From contig JAEWSN010000228.1 of assembly GCA_023459915.1 (NCBI GenBank), forward strand, positions 1 to 19,286: 19,286 bases of DNA. Reading direction: 5' to 3'. The stretch is from Bacillota bacterium. GTDB lineage: Bacteria > Bacillota > Clostridia > DSM-8532. Position numbers and translations under genes: made by a program. Within the stretch, counting starts at the first letter, position 1; each line of letters opens with the position of its first letter. The notes under the pieces are model-generated. The model saw only the letters and a list, made by a program, of their open reading frames with translations. It did no database searches and was not told the DNA's origin. Positions 6,243 to 14,500 of the stretch are shown here, one piece after another.

Positions 6243-8138
6243 ATGAAAAACTTCGAAGCATTGCTCAAAACCCGGATGAATGAAGAGAGTTTCCAGAAAC
6301 TCGCAGCCCTTAACAACCCGAAGGTCATCGAATTCATTGGCACTTTTGTTGAACACTGCGATCCTGCGTCTGTCTTCGTATGTACGGACAGCGAACAGGA
6401 CATCCAATATGTCCGCGACCAGGCCCTGGCGCTCGGCGAGGAAAAAGTGCTGGCCCGCTCCAAGCAGACCATCCACTGGGACGGGTATGGCGATCAGGCC
6501 CGCGACAAGAAGAACACCCGCTACCTGGTCTACAAGGAAAACCTGGAGAGCATGAAAACCCTCAACTCCCTGGAATATGAAGAGGGCTATGCCGAGATCA
6601 TGTCCATCGCCAAGGGCATCATGAAGGGCAAGCCCGCCGTGGTCCAGTTCTTCTCCGAAGGCCCCACGGAAAGCCCCTTCACCATTCCCTGCATCCAGTT
6701 TACAGACAGCTGGTATGTCGCCCATTCGGAGTTCATTCTCTATCGCACGGCGTACAATCACTTCCTGAAGATGAAAGAGGCGGAAAAGGATCACTTCTTC
6801 CGTTTCATCCACTCCGCCGGCGAGCTCGATGCCAACGGCTGCACCGTCAATCTCGACAAACGCCGCATCTACATGGACACTCAGAACAACATTGTCTATT
6901 CCATGAACGACCAGTATGCCGGCAACTCCGTCGGGCTGAAAAAGCACGCCATGCGCCTGGCCATCAAGAAATCAGGACAAGAAGGCTGGCTGTGCGAGCA
7001 CATGTTCATCATGGCCGCCCTCGATGCGCAGAAGGGCCGCAAGACCTATTTCTGCGGCGCGTACCCCTCCGCCTGCGGCAAGACCTCCACGGCCATGATT
7101 CCCGGCGAGCAGATTGTCGGTGACGACATCGCCTATTTCCGCAACATCAACGGCGAGTTCCGCGCGGTCAACGTCGAAGCCGGCATGTTCGGCATCATCA
7201 AGGATGTCAACGCCAAGGACGATCCGGTCATTTTCGAGAACCTCATGAAAAACCAGGAGGTCATCTTCTCCAACGTTCTGATGGGCCCTGACAGCCAGCC
7301 CTACTGGCTGGGCATGGGTGTGGAAACCCCGAAGGAAGGCCGCAATCATTTTGGCGAGTGGACGGAAGGCGTGAAGGACAGCAAGGGAAACACGGTCGGC
7401 GTCGCGCACGGCAACGCCCGGTACACCATGCGTCTGGATTACCTGGACAACATCGACAAGGAAGGCTTTGAAGCCAAAAACGGCGTGAAGGTGGACGGCG
7501 TTCTCTACGGCGGCCGCGACAGCGACACCACCGTGCCTGTCGAGGAGTCTCCGAACTGGAAGGACGGCATCCTGTTGAAGGCCGCCACCTTGGAATCCGA
7601 AACCACCAGCGCCACCCTCGGCGCCGAAGGGGTCCGCAATCCGAGCCCCATGGCCAACATGGACTTCGTGTCCTACCCGTTGGGCGAATACACCATGAAC
7701 AACATCAAGTTCGGCGAAAGCGTGAAGGACACCCCGCGCATCTTCAGCAACAACTATTTCATGCGCAACGCGGACGGCAACTTCATGACCAGCAAGCTGG
7801 CCAAGAAGGTCTGGCTGCATTGGGCCGACGGCCGCATTCATGGCGAATACAACGCCTACGACACACCCACCGGCAAGATCCCGATGTACGCGGATCTGAA
7901 GGCCCTGTTCAAGAAGCATCTGGATGAAGACTTCACGGAAGCGGACTACACCTACCTGTTCACCTTCCGCTGCACGAAGTGGATCGAGAAGCTCGAACGC
8001 ACCAAGGTGTTCTACGCCAAGATGGATCCCAACACCCCGAAGGAGATCTTCGAATACTGGGATGCCGCCATCCAGAAGATTCAGGCCGCAAAAGAAAAAT
8101 TCGGCAATGAAATCAAGCCGGGCGACTTCAAGGCCTGA
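6243..8138 (+). CDS. pckG: Phosphoenolpyruvate carboxykinase, GTP-type family (divergent)
   Basis: A 631-aa cytoplasmic enzyme interconverting oxaloacetate plus NTP with PEP, CO2 and NDP, at the branch between the C4-acid pool and gluconeogenesis or fermentation. Motifs typical of the GTP-type family are present: the segment NSVGLKKHAMRLAI (about 228-241), CEHMFIM (251-257), the kinase-1 P-loop YPSACGKTS (274-282), the metal/kinase-2 motif VGDDIAYF (292-299), AVNVEAGMFGI (308-318) and VLYGGRDSD. The length fits the family. Against that, the WPGFGxNxRVL guanine-pocket motif of classical enzymes is not found; the equivalent region reads NYFMRNADGNFMTSKLAKKVW. The start at 6243 has GGAAGG about 5 nt upstream; an ATG at 6216 is rejected for lack of such a site. 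The gene is monocistronic, with its own promoter and terminator hairpin. Confidence 0.92.
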   Translation: MKNFEALLKTRMNEESFQKLAALNNPKVIEFIGTFVEHCDPASVFVCTDSEQDIQYVRDQALALGEEKVLARSKQTIHWDGYGDQARDKKNTRYLVYKENLESMKTLNSLEYEEGYAEIMSIAKGIMKGKPAVVQFFSEGPTESPFTIPCIQFTDSWYVAHSEFILYRTAYNHFLKMKEAEKDHFFRFIHSAGELDANGCTVNLDKRRIYMDTQNNIVYSMNDQYAGNSVGLKKHAMRLAIKKSGQEGWLCEHMFIMAALDAQKGRKTYFCGAYPSACGKTSTAMIPGEQIVGDDIAYFRNINGEFRAVNVEAGMFGIIKDVNAKDDPVIFENLMKNQEVIFSNVLMGPDSQPYWLGMGVETPKEGRNHFGEWTEGVKDSKGNTVGVAHGNARYTMRLDYLDNIDKEGFEAKNGVKVDGVLYGGRDSDTTVPVEESPNWKDGILLKAATLESETTSATLGAEGVRNPSPMANMDFVSYPLGEYTMNNIKFGESVKDTPRIFSNNYFMRNADGNFMTSKLAKKVWLHWADGRIHGEYNAYDTPTGKIPMYADLKALFKKHLDEDFTEADYTYLFTFRCTKWIEKLERTKVFYAKMDPNTPKEIFEYWDAAIQKIQAAKEKFGNEIKPGDFKA

Positions 8139-8164
8139 ACCATCCCCCATCCGGCAGAATCATT

Positions 8165-8194
8165 CGGGAGGCGATCCATCGGGATCGCCTCCCG
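8165..8194. terminator. Hairpin between convergent pckG and mocR genes
   Basis: A perfect 13-bp stem (CGGGAGGCGATCC pairing with GGATCGCCTCCCG) closes a 4-nt loop, 26 bp after the pckG stop. The trailing sequence CTTTC is only a weak T-tract. Placement between convergent genes suggests it serves both directions. Confidence 0.75.
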
Positions 8195-8196
8195 CT

Positions 8197-8290
8197 TTCA
8201 TGCCTGCGGCGGTTCAACGGGAGAGCTTGCCGATTCATGCCTGCGGCGGTTCAACGGGCGAGCTTGCCGCTTCATGCCTGCGGCGGTTCA
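8197..8290. repeat. 37-bp tandem repeat, 2.5 copies
   Basis: Units 8197-8233 and 8234-8270 differ at two positions, and a third partial unit covers 8271-8290. Each begins TTCATGCCTGCGGCGGTTCA and ends with GAGCTTGCCG. The array lies between the terminator hairpin and the 3' end of the mocR gene. Confidence 0.93.
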
Positions 8291-8293
8291 CAA

Positions 8294-8353
8294 ACCGCGC
8301 AGGGCTTCCTTCAGGCGGAGGTCCACATACCGCGCAGGGCTTCCTTCAGGCGG
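8294..8353. repeat. 35-bp-period duplication at the 3' end of mocR
   Basis: An identical 25-bp sequence containing GCGCAGGGCTTCCTTCAGG occurs at 8294-8318 and 8329-8353. The right copy is inside the mocR coding sequence (residues RLKEALRG); the left copy is just past its stop. Because 35 is not a multiple of three, the duplication changed the reading frame at the C-terminus. Confidence 0.9.
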
Positions 8354-9885
8354 CGAACCCCCTCCCGAATCGCCGCTTCATCCAGATTGCCAAATCCGAG
8401 GATCAGGGTGTGACAGGCGTGTGGCTGTATGCCGCCTGTTGTGGACGCCCCACATTGGGGTTGCGCATCTCCCGTCCCGACAGGAGGCCGTTCCATCGGT
8501 TCCTCCGGCAAGGTGTACTCGGACAGACGCTCCGCGAACACGCCATGCTGCAGCAGGGTCTTGTCGGTTTGCGCGTCAAACCGGAGGCCGGGAAATGTCA
8601 CCGCGACATGAAGACCGGCATGGCTGCCATGAATCTCGGCCCGGCTCCCAAAGGCTTTGCGCAACGCGTCGACCAGGCACTGCATCTTCCGCTTGTACCG
8701 CTTGCCCGCCGCCAGCACATGGCGGGCGTAGGTTCCCTGGTCGATCAGTTGCGCAAGGGCCATCTGGTCCAGCGCATTGACCCGCCGGCTCAACATGTTC
8801 TGGCACTGCCGCACCACCGGCACCAGCTGTTCGGGCACAACCATGTAGCCCAGCCGCAGAAAAGGCGCGAGGGTTTTGCTGAAGGTTCCCAGATGGATCA
8901 CGCGATCCGGCGCAAGCTGCGCCAGGGAATTCACCTGCGCGCCGGCATAGCGGAACTCGCTGCTGTAATCATCCTCAATGAGATAATGCCTGTTCCGGCG
9001 CGCATAGTCTGTCAGCCGCAGCCTGCGGCCTATGGAAAGGGTTCCGCCGAGCGGAAACTGGTGGGAGGGCGAGCAGAACAGCAGCCCGTCCGTCACCTCC
9101 GGCAGTTGATCCGTGAGAATGCCCTCCTGATCGATGGGAAGCGGCCGCAACGGATACGCCATGGCGCGGAACACCTCCGGCACAAAATCGATCACGGAGG
9201 CCTCCACCAGCAGCGGCCGGTGCTCCGGCCGAAACATCAGCGCGCACAGGAGGATGGCGTCCGCCGTTCCGTTGACCATGACGATTTGCTCCGGGGAACA
9301 GTGGATGCCCTTGTACTTTGCCAAATGCGCGGACAGGGACATCCGCAACGGAGAATACCCCATCACATCGCCATATCCAAACAGGGCTGGGTCTGCGGAT
9401 TCCAGACATTCCCGCAGCACCTTCAGCCAGGCCTTTCGGGGAAACATCCCCAAGTCCGGCACGCCGCCGGCAAACGCAACGACACCCTCCGGCCAGGCTT
9501 CCTGTGTGTCCGCAAACAGGCTCACAGGAACCATTTCCGAGGCAGCCGCCACCCCCTCGCCGGTTGTCCGCCAAGGATGCGCCGGCGCTGGGGAGGCCGA
9601 CCCCCAAGGCCTCTGCAATGCCGACCCTTGCGGCATCAACCCATACCGGTCCTCCACAAAGGTCCCCTTGCCGGGGTACGCGGCCAGATACGATTCGGAA
9701 ACAAGCTGCTCATAGATTTCAACGACCGTATTTCGCGCAACCCCCAGGGAATCGGACAGCTCCCGCGTGGACGGCAGCTTCTCCCCGGGAGGCAGCGTTC
9801 CGGCCAGGATGCTTTCCGTCATGGCGTCATAGAGCTGTTTCCTGATTGGCACGCCGCTGTTTCTGCTCAATTGGACAAACATCAT
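8311..9885 (-). CDS. MocR/GabR-type transcriptional regulator (GntR HTH plus aminotransferase-like domain)
   Basis: A 524-aa regulator. Residues 10-78 form a GntR winged helix (GVPIRKQLYDAM, LPSTRELSDSLGVARNTV, GKGTFV). A type I aminotransferase-like PLP domain follows, with SPSHQFPLGGTLS (272-284), EDDYSSEFRY (304-313) and the PLP lysine Lys337 in GTFSKTLAP. Known members (PdxR, GabR, TauR) sense PLP or PLP-amine adducts and control nearby metabolic genes. ATG at 9885 follows a modest AGCAGG site. A Pro/Gly/Gln-rich insertion at about 460-492 makes it longer than usual. The C-terminus RGMWTSA arises from a 35-bp duplication that displaced the original end, RGL. The gene lies 25 bp downstream of the aldo/keto reductase gene, which is its most obvious target or co-transcribed partner. 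Confidence 0.9.
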   Translation of the reverse strand: MMFVQLSRNSGVPIRKQLYDAMTESILAGTLPPGEKLPSTRELSDSLGVARNTVVEIYEQLVSESYLAAYPGKGTFVEDRYGLMPQGSALQRPWGSASPAPAHPWRTTGEGVAAASEMVPVSLFADTQEAWPEGVVAFAGGVPDLGMFPRKAWLKVLRECLESADPALFGYGDVMGYSPLRMSLSAHLAKYKGIHCSPEQIVMVNGTADAILLCALMFRPEHRPLLVEASVIDFVPEVFRAMAYPLRPLPIDQEGILTDQLPEVTDGLLFCSPSHQFPLGGTLSIGRRLRLTDYARRNRHYLIEDDYSSEFRYAGAQVNSLAQLAPDRVIHLGTFSKTLAPFLRLGYMVVPEQLVPVVRQCQNMLSRRVNALDQMALAQLIDQGTYARHVLAAGKRYKRKMQCLVDALRKAFGSRAEIHGSHAGLHVAVTFPGLRFDAQTDKTLLQHGVFAERLSEYTLPEEPMERPPVGTGDAQPQCGASTTGGIQPHACHTLILGFGNLDEAAIREGVRRLKEALRGMWTSA

Positions 9886-9910
9886 CAACCTGCTTTCCGG
9901 CCAAACAGGC

Positions 9911-11053
9911 TCAACCTGCCTTCATCGCTCCGTGTGCGGCCATGAGTGTCTCGACGATGGCAATGCCCTGTGGGCACCGGGACTCACACAACCGGCAGCC
10001 CACACACCGGGACGCGTCCCGGTTGCTGCTGATCGCCACCAGGTTGTAGTAGGTTTGGCCATACAGGTCCCAGTCTGAGAGAGACGCGTCATTGTAAATC
10101 TTGAAAATCTCGGGGATATTGACCCCCTGTGGGCACGGCATGCAGTACCCGCAGCCCGTACAGCCCACCATGACCCGTTTGCCATACACGCTGTTGATTT
10201 GATCAACAAGCGTCTCATCCGCATCGGTCCACACATGGGGTTCCGACGCGTCGAAAATGCGGAGATTGTCTTCGAGCTGTGCCATGGAGCTGACCCCGCT
10301 GAGGATCACGGTGACCTCCGGCTGGGTGCACAGCCACCGGAACGACCATTCCACAAGCGTTCTGCGCTCGGGGTGTGCCTGAAGGAGCGCGGTGACTTCT
10401 TCGGGCGGTTCGCTCCCGAGCAGCCCGCCTTTGAGCGGTTCCATGATGGCAACCGGAATTCCCTTCCGGCCGGCATATCGGAGGCCTGCGACGCCCGCCT
10501 GGTGGATGCGGTCCAGAATGTTCAACTGGATGAGGCACATGTCCCACGCATAGGCGTCGACAATCTCTGTAAACAATGCGTGTTCGGCATGGAAGGAGAA
10601 CGCGATGGCCTTGATTTTCCCCTCGCGCTTCATTGCCTCCATGAAGGCAATGCCGTCGGTGCCCAGCACCTTGTCCCAGGCCTTCCGGTCCAGGCAGTGA
10701 AACAGGTAGACATCCACGTAGTCCGTATCGAGCCGGCGGAGCGACGCCTCAAGAACCCGCCGGTAATCCACATGTCCATGAATCTCATGCATGGGGCATT
10801 TGGTGGCAATCATGACCTTTTCCCTGCGCCCGCCCTTGAGCGCCCGCCCAAGCACCGCCTCGCTACCCGGATAGGCATACGCGGTGTCAAAGTAATTGAC
10901 CCCGTTGTCCACGGCATGCCGGATCATGCGAATGGCTTCCGCCTCATCGATCACATCGTTTCCCTGTTCATTCCGCGTTTGCGGCAATCGCATGCATCCC
11001 ATACCGAAACGGGATACCCTGTCACTGATCCTGCCAAACTGCTGATACTTCAT
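9911..11053 (-). CDS. Aldo/keto reductase with C-terminal 4Fe-4S ferredoxin-like domain
   Basis: A 380-aa cytoplasmic oxidoreductase. The N-terminal TIM barrel has the aldo/keto reductase tetrad: Asp56 and Tyr61 in FDTAYAYPGSE, Lys85 in ATKCP and His119 in YLFHC. The C-terminal 75 residues carry two cysteine clusters, CTGCGYCMPCPQGVNIPE and CVGCRLCESRCPQGIAIVE, each suited to bind a 4Fe-4S cluster. This fusion is common in anaerobes and suggests electron exchange with ferredoxin-like partners; substrates are generally unknown. The start at 11053 has AGGAGG 9 nt upstream. It overlaps the stop of the small gene before it by ATGA, and mocR follows 25 bp later, so the three probably form one operon. 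Confidence 0.9.
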   Translation of the reverse strand: MKYQQFGRISDRVSRFGMGCMRLPQTRNEQGNDVIDEAEAIRMIRHAVDNGVNYFDTAYAYPGSEAVLGRALKGGRREKVMIATKCPMHEIHGHVDYRRVLEASLRRLDTDYVDVYLFHCLDRKAWDKVLGTDGIAFMEAMKREGKIKAIAFSFHAEHALFTEIVDAYAWDMCLIQLNILDRIHQAGVAGLRYAGRKGIPVAIMEPLKGGLLGSEPPEEVTALLQAHPERRTLVEWSFRWLCTQPEVTVILSGVSSMAQLEDNLRIFDASEPHVWTDADETLVDQINSVYGKRVMVGCTGCGYCMPCPQGVNIPEIFKIYNDASLSDWDLYGQTYYNLVAISSNRDASRCVGCRLCESRCPQGIAIVETLMAAHGAMKAG

Positions 11054-11337
11054 GGGATTCTTCCTCCTTGTGACGCGTTGGCGCCGGGAATGCATGTCCC
11101 ATTTATATCGCGAACAATTGGTTCCTTACAGGGCCATTTTATCACTATTTCGGGGGAACCATTGGATATATTTGCCGGAACATGGCTTGATCGCATCGTT
11201 TTGCGAATCATCGCATCCCCGCAGGCCAAAGGTTTCTCCGCGTGCAATGCCTCCGCGTGCAATGCATACGTCACCAGCCCAAGACACAAGGCAACCAGCA
11301 GTATCATTCCCAATCCGCGCGCTTGTCGTTTTGTCAT
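11050..11337 (-). CDS. Small exported hypothetical protein
   Basis: I do not recognise this 95-aa protein. The N-terminus MTKRQARGLG is basic, followed by a hydrophobic run (MILLVALCLGLVTYA, about 11-25), consistent with a signal peptide or membrane anchor. The next residues are an exact duplication, ALHAE-ALHAE, from a 15-bp direct repeat. The remainder has three cysteines and ends GANASQGGRIP. Support for its being real comes from GGAGGT placed 9 nt before the ATG and from the ATGA overlap with the aldo/keto reductase start. Against it, no family resemblance is visible and codon use is less regular than in neighbours. It could be a leader peptide coupled to the downstream gene. Confidence 0.5.
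   Translation of the reverse strand: MTKRQARGLGMILLVALCLGLVTYALHAEALHAEKPLACGDAMIRKTMRSSHVPANISNGSPEIVIKWPCKEPIVRDINGTCIPGANASQGGRIP
11251..11280. repeat. 15-bp tandem duplication inside the small exported gene
   Basis: The unit CTCCGCGTGCAATGC occurs twice in a row, near 11237-11266, and is in frame, adding five residues (ALHAE). Confidence 0.7.
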
Positions 11338-11429
11338 TGGCTTGTGACCTCCCGCATCCGATGCTGACGATTCAGATTTGCATGGTTTCAGTACCAATGC
11401 TCTTGCGGAAGGGAACATGTTTCACATAT

Positions 11430-11464
11430 GGGAAAGACCCTCTCTTGCTGAGAGGGTCTTTCCC
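11430..11464 (-). terminator. Terminator hairpin after the BspA-like/SLH gene
   Basis: A perfect 15-bp inverted repeat (GGGAAAGACCCTCTC and its complement) encloses a 5-nt loop. It lies about 115 bp past the stop of the large SLH gene and before the small exported gene, as expected for the end of the upstream operon. The stem carries an AAAGACCC/GGGTCTTT base, but no external T-tract follows in either direction. Confidence 0.7.
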
Positions 11465-11509
11465 GACACACGCATTGGCAACGCCGGACAAACATGCCGC
11501 CACGCGTGA

Positions 11510-11577
11510 CACTTGACCGATTCTTGACTTGGAAGGATCATGACTTGGGAACCGCTTGACTGATAACAATCATCGGA
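11510..11577. repeat. Degenerate repeats after the BspA-like/SLH stop codon
   Basis: TTGAC or its TGACTTG variant recurs at irregular spacing of about 10-17 bp (ACTTGACCGATTC, TTGACTTGGAAGG, TGACTTGGGAACC, CTTGACTGATAAC). This resembles decayed tandem copies. No other feature is visible in the 113 bp between the stop codon and the hairpin. Confidence 0.4.
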
Positions 11578-14500
11578 TCACTTGGACAATGAATTGAATA
11601 GAATTTGTGCCGCCTGGGCTCTTGACGCTGTCTTTTCTGGTCGCAACCCATACGAGTCGCCATGGACGAGGCCAGCCTTCACGAGTGTTGACATGGCCTC
11701 ACCGGCCCAGGACGCAACCCTGTCTGCGTCCGAAAACGCCGAAATCGGTTCCCCCCCGCTCTCCCGGGGCATCATATCCAGCCTCCCGAGCAGATTGTAC
11801 AGCAACACACACATCTCCTGTCGGGTGAGTTCCTTGTCCGGCGCAAACCGGTTGTTGCCGACGCCCACCGCCAGGCCTTTTCGCTTTGCGGTTGCGATGT
11901 ACGGCGAATACCAGGTGTTCCCCGCGTCCGAGAAATTTGATTCCGGCGCAGCCTCCGGTTCCAAGCCATAGGCACGCATGGCCATGACAAGGAACTGGGC
12001 CCGGGTCATGACCGCCTCCGGACAGAAGGCATCGCTGCCAACCCCCTCAACGATGCCTCTGGCCGCCAGATAACCAACCGGCCCGGCATACCACATGGCT
12101 TGCGGCACATCCACAAAGGTCACCTTGTTGTACCCCACCGTGTACAGCGAGAAATGATCCGTTGAAAAGCGCACAGTGCCTGTTTCGGCATCATACCTGC
12201 CATTGCGGACCGTTTCCAGTTCTCCCGCGTCATTGATGAAATGGACGATGACGGCATCGGCATCCTCGCCATCCGCCAGAAGGTACGGTACCGATATGGA
12301 TACCTGCCCGTCCAAAGCCGAAAGGACCTGCCCACCACTGGTGATCTGGAAGTCATAAACCGGCCGTCCGGCAAGCGCCGCCCTTGTTCCGGCAGAGAGG
12401 GTATCCGGCTCGACGGTTGACACAGCAATATGGATGTCCCCGCCTGTTCCCTTTGCGAGTGTTGCCAATACCGCTTTGTCGAAAGTCAGTGTCGCCAGCG
12501 GGGTGGACAGGCGCAGGGCATCAGCGCCATCATTGGCCATTTGCGCAATCGCAGCCGTTGGCATGGTGGCGCCCACCTGCCGAATCCCGGCAGTGCCGGA
12601 AACCAGAATTTCCAATTGCCTTGCAGCGCCATCCGGTGCGTTTCCGGCTGCCTGGGTCACCTGCCGCATGGCCGCTGCCAGCTGCGTGCCGGAAATTGTT
12701 GCAGACAGGGCTCCCGTGCTGTTCATGACGCCCGTCACTTCTGTTGTCCCGGTGACCAAAACTGTCCCGGAGGCCGTCGGCAGGGAGGTCACAACAACAA
12801 CTGGCGGTGTTGGCACCACCGTTGGCGCGGCTGTCGGCTCCCCGGTTTTGGGTGTGGATGGTGCCGGCGTGGGCGTGGGCACTGGCGCTTCGTCCTGCAA
12901 GTATGCCGGAACAGTGAGTCCAAAGGTTCTGGTTTCGTTGGCGCCATTGTTCGACACAGTTGCGGTCAGGGTCACCGTCTTGTTGCCCTGGCCGTATGCT
13001 GGCCGATTCACCTCACCGGTTTCACTGATTGTTTCGGGATGGCTGGATTGCCAAGACACATCCGAACCGAAGACATACCCTTTGTCCGGCAATGCCACAT
13101 CATGCCGAACCGCCCCGGCATCCTCACCTGGCGCAAAGGTGATGGTCACGACTTCCTCCGCCACAATGGCGGCCGGCGTGACCGCCATGCTGGGAAAGCC
13201 TTGCCATGTGGGCACGGTAAATCCATCGTTGCCGTCAATAAAAAGGATGCGCAGGCTTGTGTTGTGCCCGGGGAACTGTTCAACGCCCTCCAATGCGGGT
13301 GCCGGGCCGGCAAAAAGAATCTGTCGGAGCCCCATGCAGTCGGCAAACGCGCCTTCCCCAATGGTGGTCACCGTGTCCGGCACAAGCACACCGTACACAT
13401 CGCCGTTCGCCCAAAAGGAGAATGATCCAATGTTCGTCACCTCTCGCCCCTCAATGGTTCTCGGAATCAGGACATTCCCTCCCTGGCCGACATACGACAG
13501 GATTTTGATGGTACCGTCCGAAGTCTGTTCGTAACGGTAATCCCCCTCAATGAATGATGCCGATACGCGGATGCCGGCTTCCGGCATTTCAAATGGAAGC
13601 ATGAGCGAAAAGGCGGTTGCCTCGGGCGACCGCTTCGACTTCACCGACAGCGGTGGCAGGGCGTAATCCGATGAGTCTATCGGCTCACCGGTCTGCAAAT
13701 CATGGAACGCGAGGGACCCAGGCAGAAGATTCCATCCCTCGTCAGGCGTGATCGTCAGGGTGAAGACTTCTCCAGGCACCGCCTCCGCTTTGTCGGAGAC
13801 GATGGTGCCATGCGACAGGGCTGCACTTTCTATGGGATACAGCCTGTTCCACTGCGCATACAGTGTCACGTCCCCAACGCCAAGCAACAGCGGATTCCCG
13901 GGCACATAGGCATGGCCACCGCCATCCGAATCCACATTCCACCCACTGAAGCGATAGCCCTGCCTGGACAGTGTTTCCGGACAGGGGGCAACCGCCACCA
14001 TGCCCAGTTCGTTGGCCTGTACCGCCGCCGGCACATTGCCCGTTCCACCGTTGGCCTGATAGGTCAGGGTGCTGGGAAGCTGTTCATCAAAAGCAACGGT
14101 GTCATATCCACTCCAATCGGACGCATCATACCCGGTTGCACCTGTTCGACGGTATACCTTGAAGTCCGGCGCATGCGCGCCGAACACAGCAGTGCCCAAA
14201 TCAGGCGCATTCCCGAGGAAGACCGCCAGGCGAAGGGACGTCTTCAACCCGTCATGAATCAAACCGGAGAATGCGTAGTCTCCGATACTGGTGACGGAAG
14301 CCGGAATGATGACCCCGGTCAGGGACACGCACTGCAAAAACGCCCGGTCGGCAATGGTTTGAAGGGTATCGGGCAGTGTGACGCTCGTCAGATTCCGGCA
14401 GTAGCCAAAGGCCAGCGTTTCGATGCGGGTCACGCCTTCAGGAATGACCACGCTTTGGAGCAACGGCGCTTGTGCTTCCGGTTCATGGAACGCCCATTCA

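Noticed and set aside
6972..8150. Minus-strand frame of 392 residues opposite pckG
   Set aside because: Repetitive Gly/Val/Ala/His composition of an antisense shadow; the plus strand has complete enzyme motifs.
8197..8353. Possible CRISPR array
   Set aside because: The units are directly adjacent with no unique spacers, differ in period (37 and 35 bp), and no cas genes are present.
7924..9945. Plus-strand open frame of 673 residues
   Set aside because: It begins inside the carboxykinase gene, crosses its terminator and tandem repeats, and lies antisense to the MocR gene; no domain is recognisable.
9911..10236. Separate small minus-strand frame over the ferredoxin-like end of the reductase
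   Set aside because: It is out of frame with the intact cysteine clusters of the 380-residue protein.
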